Assembly: GCF_040957575.1 (NCBI RefSeq)
Contig: NZ_CP162601.1
Coordinates: 1,922,001-1,986,000, forward strand
From: Vibrio sp. HB236076
GTDB lineage: Bacteria > Pseudomonadota > Gammaproteobacteria > Enterobacterales > Vibrionaceae
Length of the DNA: 64,000 nt
Reading direction: 5' to 3'
Part shown: positions 59,789 through 64,000 of the stretch, in pieces
Layout: each line of letters opens with the position of its first letter
How positions within the stretch are numbered: position 1 is the stretch's first letter
Notes under the pieces: model-generated
The model's database searches: none
What the model was told of the DNA's origin: nothing
Seen by the model: only the letters and a program-made list of their open reading frames with translations
Made by a program: the position numbers and the translations under genes

Positions 59789-59880
59789 AAGGGCACCCAC
59801 CAATATTTTAGGGATATTCATTGGGTGTCCTACATATTTTTGGGTGTCCTACATATTTTTCTTGGGTGTCCTACATATTA
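59789..59880. repeat. TGGGTGTCCTACATATT tandem/inverted repeat cluster
   Basis: Three direct copies of TGGGTGTCCTACATATT at 59822, 59841 and 59863. AGGGCACCCA at 59790-59799 is an inverted partner pairing with the first copy (9/10). The third copy contributes the stop codon of the MFS gene. The element lies between convergent genes and may also terminate both. Confidence 0.8.
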
Positions 59881-61089
59881 CGCTCTGCCGCTTGCCAATT
59901 TTAGGGTCACAATGGCAATCACAAGAGGGACTAACGACACCAACAACACCGAATGCCAACCATAAGCACTTAACAAACCACCAGACGAAAACGACCCTAT
60001 CGCCATCAAAGCAAAAATAATAAAATCATTTAACGATTGCACTCGGTTCTTCTCTTCTGGTTGGTGGCATTCCAACACCAGCGCAGAAGCCCCTAAAAAG
60101 CCAAAGTTCCAACCTACCCCGAGCAAAATCAGCAGACCCCAAAAGTGCCCAACGTCGTTACCCAATAAGCCAACGATTGCTGAAACTCCGGTCAACACAA
60201 TTCCCAATGCTGATATTGCGGTGGCGCCAAAACGACTGATCAATTTTCCGGTAAAAAAGCTCGGCGCGTACATGGCAATCACATGCCATTGAATGCCTGA
60301 ATTCGCAGACGCTTGACTATGGCCATGAAGATGCATCGCCAATGGCGCTGCCGTCATCAAAAAGTTCATAATAGTGTAAGACGCCGCGCCACAAATCACC
60401 GCACAAATAAATCGAGGCTGTAAAGCAATTTCCGCCAAAGGACGACTCATCACCACATGCTGTTTGAGTGGTTTTGGCGAGTCAACACCAAACAAAATCC
60501 CTCCCGCCAACAAGGCGACAAGTGCTTGAGCCAAAAACGTCGCGGCAAACCTCTGTGATGGCCACAGCTGCATGGTATGAGTGACCAATTGTGGGCCAAT
60601 CACACCCGCCACAATACCGCCCGCCATCACAAGTGACAAAGCTTGAGGACGCTTTTTAGCAGGTAAACCATCGGTCGCTGCAAATCGAAATGACATCACC
60701 ACCGATGCATACGCACCGCCAAAAAACGTCGCCAAACAAAATAGCCAAAACGAGCCTAGCAACACTGCCGCCATTGCCAATAATCCCGTTAATACCCCAA
60801 CCAAAGAGCCAACCACAAACGCGGTTCGGCGGCCATAGCAACGTGCAATCTCTCCTGTAGGGAAAACGCATGCCGCCATACCAACGACGAAAACAGAAAT
60901 AGGCAGCGTTGCCAATACGGCAGAAGGCGCCAAATCATGACCAACAATGGCCCCGGTGGCAAACACGATCACCGCACTGGCACCAGATAAAGCTTGCGCC
61001 AATGTCAAACGCCATAAGTTCGACCGATACTGCTTTGGGGAGATAACGTCATCGGCATTGTTCGCCGACGAGGATTCCTGACTTGTCAT
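59878..61089 (-). CDS. Major facilitator superfamily transporter
   Basis: Inner-membrane permease of 403 residues with twelve predicted hydrophobic helices after a 25-residue Ser/Asn-rich cytoplasmic N-terminus. The loop 2-3 motif is GEIARCYGRRTAFVVGSLVG, a form of the MFS signature. It has the look of a drug/metabolite exporter, but the substrate is unknown. It is 41 nt downstream of an ABC exporter gene on the same strand and probably cotranscribed. Confidence 0.88.
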   Translation of the reverse strand: MTSQESSSANNADDVISPKQYRSNLWRLTLAQALSGASAVIVFATGAIVGHDLAPSAVLATLPISVFVVGMAACVFPTGEIARCYGRRTAFVVGSLVGVLTGLLAMAAVLLGSFWLFCLATFFGGAYASVVMSFRFAATDGLPAKKRPQALSLVMAGGIVAGVIGPQLVTHTMQLWPSQRFAATFLAQALVALLAGGILFGVDSPKPLKQHVVMSRPLAEIALQPRFICAVICGAASYTIMNFLMTAAPLAMHLHGHSQASANSGIQWHVIAMYAPSFFTGKLISRFGATAISALGIVLTGVSAIVGLLGNDVGHFWGLLILLGVGWNFGFLGASALVLECHQPEEKNRVQSLNDFIIFALMAIGSFSSGGLLSAYGWHSVLLVSLVPLVIAIVTLKLASGRA

Positions 61090-61129
61090 GGACTCATTTT
61101 CCTTAAAGGCTGACGAAAAGCGGTTAATC

Positions 61130-62911
61130 TCATTTATTTTGAGCAGAAAACTGCAAGGACACTAACCTTTGATAAAGTTCGCAGCTTTGCAATAAGGTGA
61201 GGTGTGTACCGACATCAACCAACTCGCCCTCCTCGAGCACTGCTATCTTATCGGCGTGTTGAATTGTCGACAAACGATGAGCAATGATCAGCGTCGTACG
61301 CCCTCGCATGAGCGCCTCGAGGGCTTGTTGCACATAGTATTCACTTTCACTGTCTAGAGCACTGGTTGCCTCATCGAGCAATAGCACCTTAGGGTCTTTT
61401 AAAATCGCGCGCGCAATGGCAATGCGCTGCTTTTGACCACCAGAAAGGCGAACGCCTCGCTCGCCTAAAAAGCTATGATAACCTTGAGGCAGCTTTTCAA
61501 TAAACTCATGAGCATGGGCTTTTTTGGCAGCGACAATCACTTGCTCATCGCTCGCTTCTGGGTTGCCATAGCGAATGTTGTGCATCACATCTTGGCTAAA
61601 CAAAGCCGGTTGTTGTGGCACGATGGCCATTTGGTCTCGGAGATCGCAAGGCGAGAATTGGCGAATATCTTGGCCGCCATAGAGCACCTGCCCATGCAAA
61701 GGATCATAAAAACGCTGCAATAATTCAAACAGGGTGGTTTTCCCAGCGCCAGACGGTCCAACCAAAGCAAGTACCTGACCTTTTTGTGCCCGTAGTGTGA
61801 GTTGTCTGATCGCTGGCTGGCCTGGCCGTGAAGGGTAGTTAAAATCAATCTGTTCAAACGCTATCTCAGCCTCGAATTCACTTATTGATAAAGGCTCACT
61901 TGGCCCTTTGATATCACTTTTTACCTCGAGTATTTCAATCAACCTTTCCGTCGCACCCGCCGCGCGTTGTAATTCACCCAGCACCTCAGAAATGGTCGCC
62001 ATCGATGTGGCCGCCATAATGGCATAAAAGACAAACGAGCCCAATTCTCCCGCAGACATCGCCCCCAAAATGACATCTCGACCGCCAACCCACAACATGC
62101 CGGCAATAGCAGTAAACACAATAACAATCACCCCAGTGATTAAAATCGCCCGCTGTTTAACCCGTTTTTTTCCCAGCTCAAACGCGTGTTCAACATGGTG
62201 TTCAAAGGCTTTTTTTTCATTGTGTTGGGCGCCAAAACTTTGCACGGTTTTGATGTGTTCAATCGCTTCTCCCGCATAGCGTCCCACATCCGCCATCGAG
62301 TCCTGGCTCAAACGCGACAGCGCGCGAACTTTTCGCCCGTAAACCAAAATCGGCACTAACACAAACGGCACGGCAACCAACACGATCATCGTCAGTTTGA
62401 TATTGGTGGCGAACAGCATAACAATGGCGCCCAGGCACATCAAAGCGCTGCGCATTGCCATTGAAAAGGACGAGCCGATAATACTTTGCAACAAGGTCGT
62501 ATCCGTGGTCAGCCGCGCCATAATATCGCCGCTGCTGTGGGTTTCAAAATAACTCGGATGCAAGGTAATCACATGATTAAACACCGCTAGGCGAATGTCT
62601 GCGCTCACTCGCTCTCCAACCGAAGAGACCAAATAAAAGCGAAAAAAGGTCCCGACGGCAATCAATAAAATGACCAGCATAATAAATTCAATTGCACTGG
62701 TGAGCTCTGGCAAGGATTGCTGTGAAAAACCTTCATCGATCAGCATTCGGACGCCATAACCCACGGATAAAGTCAGACTCGCTGTGGCCATCAGTGCGAA
62801 CAACGCCGCCGCCACACGCCATTGATAAGGCGCAATAAAACGTTGAAGTTTAAAAAGAATACTGAGGCTACTATTTTGCCGTTTCATAATTGCATCACAA
62901 TGAGGACTCAT
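61130..62911 (-). CDS. ABC exporter, fused membrane and ATPase domains (MsbA/LmrA-like)
   Basis: Half-transporter of 593 residues that would work as a homodimer. Six membrane helices (~25-320) are followed by a nucleotide-binding domain with Walker A GPSGAGKTT, signature LSGGQKQRIAIARAIL, Walker B VLLLDEATSALD and H-loop IIAHRLSTI. It is similar to MsbA/BmrA-type lipid or drug exporters. The start is ambiguous between ATG 62911 and ATG 62887; neither has a clear ribosome site. Confidence 0.9.
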   Translation of the reverse strand: MSPHCDAIMKRQNSSLSILFKLQRFIAPYQWRVAAALFALMATASLTLSVGYGVRMLIDEGFSQQSLPELTSAIEFIMLVILLIAVGTFFRFYLVSSVGERVSADIRLAVFNHVITLHPSYFETHSSGDIMARLTTDTTLLQSIIGSSFSMAMRSALMCLGAIVMLFATNIKLTMIVLVAVPFVLVPILVYGRKVRALSRLSQDSMADVGRYAGEAIEHIKTVQSFGAQHNEKKAFEHHVEHAFELGKKRVKQRAILITGVIVIVFTAIAGMLWVGGRDVILGAMSAGELGSFVFYAIMAATSMATISEVLGELQRAAGATERLIEILEVKSDIKGPSEPLSISEFEAEIAFEQIDFNYPSRPGQPAIRQLTLRAQKGQVLALVGPSGAGKTTLFELLQRFYDPLHGQVLYGGQDIRQFSPCDLRDQMAIVPQQPALFSQDVMHNIRYGNPEASDEQVIVAAKKAHAHEFIEKLPQGYHSFLGERGVRLSGGQKQRIAIARAILKDPKVLLLDEATSALDSESEYYVQQALEALMRGRTTLIIAHRLSTIQHADKIAVLEEGELVDVGTHLTLLQSCELYQRLVSLQFSAQNK

Positions 62912-63037
62912 CTTGCCATCATGAGCTTTTTCAGCGGCTTTGTCACCTTACGCTCATGTTTTTACACGTATTTAATCTTATCAGTGTCAATGAAAATGTG
63001 ATAATGTAACGCCCCATTTATTCAAGCCCTTTGCGCA

Positions 63038-63457
63038 ATGCCATATATTCACCCCAATGACGATAGGTTTTTGCGTGCAGCTAGCTTGCTGGCTTTGCTC
63101 ACCATTGCCTTTATCTATATTGCGCCGCTGGTTTCTTTCTATCAATCGGGCTATTTACATTCGTCTTCTGTGCCCATTTCACACAGTCAACATACGCACC
63201 ATCGACACCACTCTCATAATTCATCATTGAAGCAAAATTGGTGTGATTACTGCGCTTTTTGGGCGCATTTGAGTGCTGACGTCCCCTTCAACATAACTCC
63301 AATTCACTGCCAATTGGTCTTGCTCCATCTTATTGGAAAAGCCTTACCTCGAGCGCGAATGAGTCGCAGGCTGATAACCCACTTTGCTCGCGCGCCACCC
63401 GTTAAGCAGGCAACTCTAAAAGCTGGCGAATCTCGTCATTACTCTTTACTGACTTAA
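63038..63457 (+). CDS. DUF2946-like membrane-anchored His-rich protein
   Basis: 139-residue protein with an N-terminal hydrophobic segment (about residues 15-33), then a histidine-rich stretch (HSQHTHHRHHSHNSS) and CDYCAFWAHLS, the C-x2-C typical of DUF2946. Such genes usually neighbour TonB receptors or PepSY proteins and are linked to copper or iron handling, which fits the PepSY gene 14 nt downstream. The His/Cys cluster suggests metal binding in the periplasm. Confidence 0.8.
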   Translation: MPYIHPNDDRFLRAASLLALLTIAFIYIAPLVSFYQSGYLHSSSVPISHSQHTHHRHHSHNSSLKQNWCDYCAFWAHLSADVPFNITPIHCQLVLLHLIGKALPRARMSRRLITHFARAPPVKQATLKAGESRHYSLLT

Positions 63458-63471
63458 CAGGAAAATTTATC

Positions 63472-64000
63472 GTGTTCTCAACACCGCTTATTTCGTTTAT
63501 CAAGCGATTGCATTTTTATATCGGCCTCTTTGTCGGCCCGTTCATCTTTATTGCCGCCTTGTCTGGCACCCTATACGTGCTCAGCCCACCAATTGAAAAG
63601 ATTCTTTATCACCATGAGCTGACGACCGAGAGCCAAGGTCAGGCGCACGGACTTGAACAACAAATCAACGCGGCCAAAGCCAGCCTCCAATCGCCATTAC
63701 CGCTGAGCGCCGTTCGACCCGCAAAGGCGCCAGGCCAGACAACGCGAGTCATGTTTCAAGATCCCAACAATTATGGCTGGGAACTGCGCACCCTATTCAT
63801 TGACCCCGTATCGCTTGAGGTGCGCGGCGATCTGCCCACCTACGGCACCAGTGGTATTTTGCCCTTTCGCATCACATTAGATTACCTGCACCGCAACCTT
63901 TTATTGGGTGAACCCGGTCGTATTTACAGTGAACTTGCCGCTTCGTGGTTATGGGTCGTCGCACTGGGCGGAGCAATACTGTGGATGTCGAGCCGTAAGC
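63472..64000 (+). CDS. PepSY-associated membrane protein (partial, 3' end outside window)
   Basis: Starts at GTG 63472 with AGGA 9 nt upstream; 176 codons to the window edge. An N-terminal helix (LHFYIGLFVGPFIFIAALSG, about residues 14-33) is followed by LYVLSPPIEKILYHHEL and a periplasmic PepSY-type region, then a second helix near AASWLWVVALGGAILWMSSR. This is the PF03929 PepSY_TM pattern of putative ferric/copper reductases next to siderophore receptors. It forms an operon with the DUF2946 gene. Confidence 0.88.
   Translation, partial: MFSTPLISFIKRLHFYIGLFVGPFIFIAALSGTLYVLSPPIEKILYHHELTTESQGQAHGLEQQINAAKASLQSPLPLSAVRPAKAPGQTTRVMFQDPNNYGWELRTLFIDPVSLEVRGDLPTYGTSGILPFRITLDYLHRNLLLGEPGRIYSELAASWLWVVALGGAILWMSSRK

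Overview
This is a chromosomal window from a member of the Vibrionaceae, Vibrio-like but not assignable to a species from sequence alone. The evidence is the long FadR with its extra insertion, a LuxO/LuxU quorum-sensing pair, sodium-type MotY, NhaB and a second Na+/H+ antiporter, an rnfABCDGE operon followed by nth and gloA, and a DUF2753-type gene known to me from Vibrio. Almost all of it is core-genome housekeeping sequence. Genes are densely packed and most convergent pairs share a bidirectional terminator.

Layout, left half. A partial mrp (apbC) diverges from metG. Next come an unknown membrane-anchored helical protein, the divergent pair fadR / nhaB-dsbB, a SEC-C protein and dusC. A TrpXYZ-type ABC importer follows on the minus strand. 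yfbV diverges from the acetate pair ackA-pta, whose spacer carries two stem-loops. A full oppABCDF operon is on the minus strand, with a hairpin between oppA and oppB. The minus-strand moaABCDE operon sits behind a probable molybdenum-cofactor riboswitch and diverges from yvcK, which runs tail to tail into luxU-luxO. uvrB completes this half, with an inverted pair of DnaA boxes in the gap upstream of it.

Layout, middle. After tRNA-Asn comes the Rnf operon (ion-translocating ferredoxin:NAD oxidoreductase). Its RnfC carries a C-terminal 41-residue tandem repeat. nth follows but encodes an unusual endonuclease III that has lost two of the four iron-sulfur cysteines and reads like the Bacteroidetes type. 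gloA, DUF2753, motY, rnt, an antiporter, grxD, a HAD hydrolase, an unknown protein, a degenerate short-chain dehydrogenase, adhE / ychE, asd, yejK / yejLM and tRNA-Ser(UGA) complete this part.

Layout, right end. From tRNA-Ser onward the window looks accessory. It has an AT-rich gene-poor patch, a REP-associated tyrosine transposase (RAYT), and a chemotaxis receptor with an Aer-like layout (soluble sensor, then a membrane hairpin). A two-cupin protein there is bracketed by copies of a TGGGTGTCCT repeat, followed by an MFS exporter, an ABC exporter, and a DUF2946 / PepSY pair that runs off the end.

Functional themes. Anaerobic and redox metabolism (ackA-pta, adhE, Rnf, moa, FNR-like sites), sodium bioenergetics (NhaB, Rnf, antiporter, MotY) and peptide/amino-acid import (Opp, TrpXYZ-like) are over-represented. 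No CRISPR array, prophage or complete defence system was seen. The most notable points are the nth replacement, the RnfC repeat, the luxO upstream region without a recognisable Qrr RNA, and the TGGGTGTCCT repeat family near the RAYT gene.
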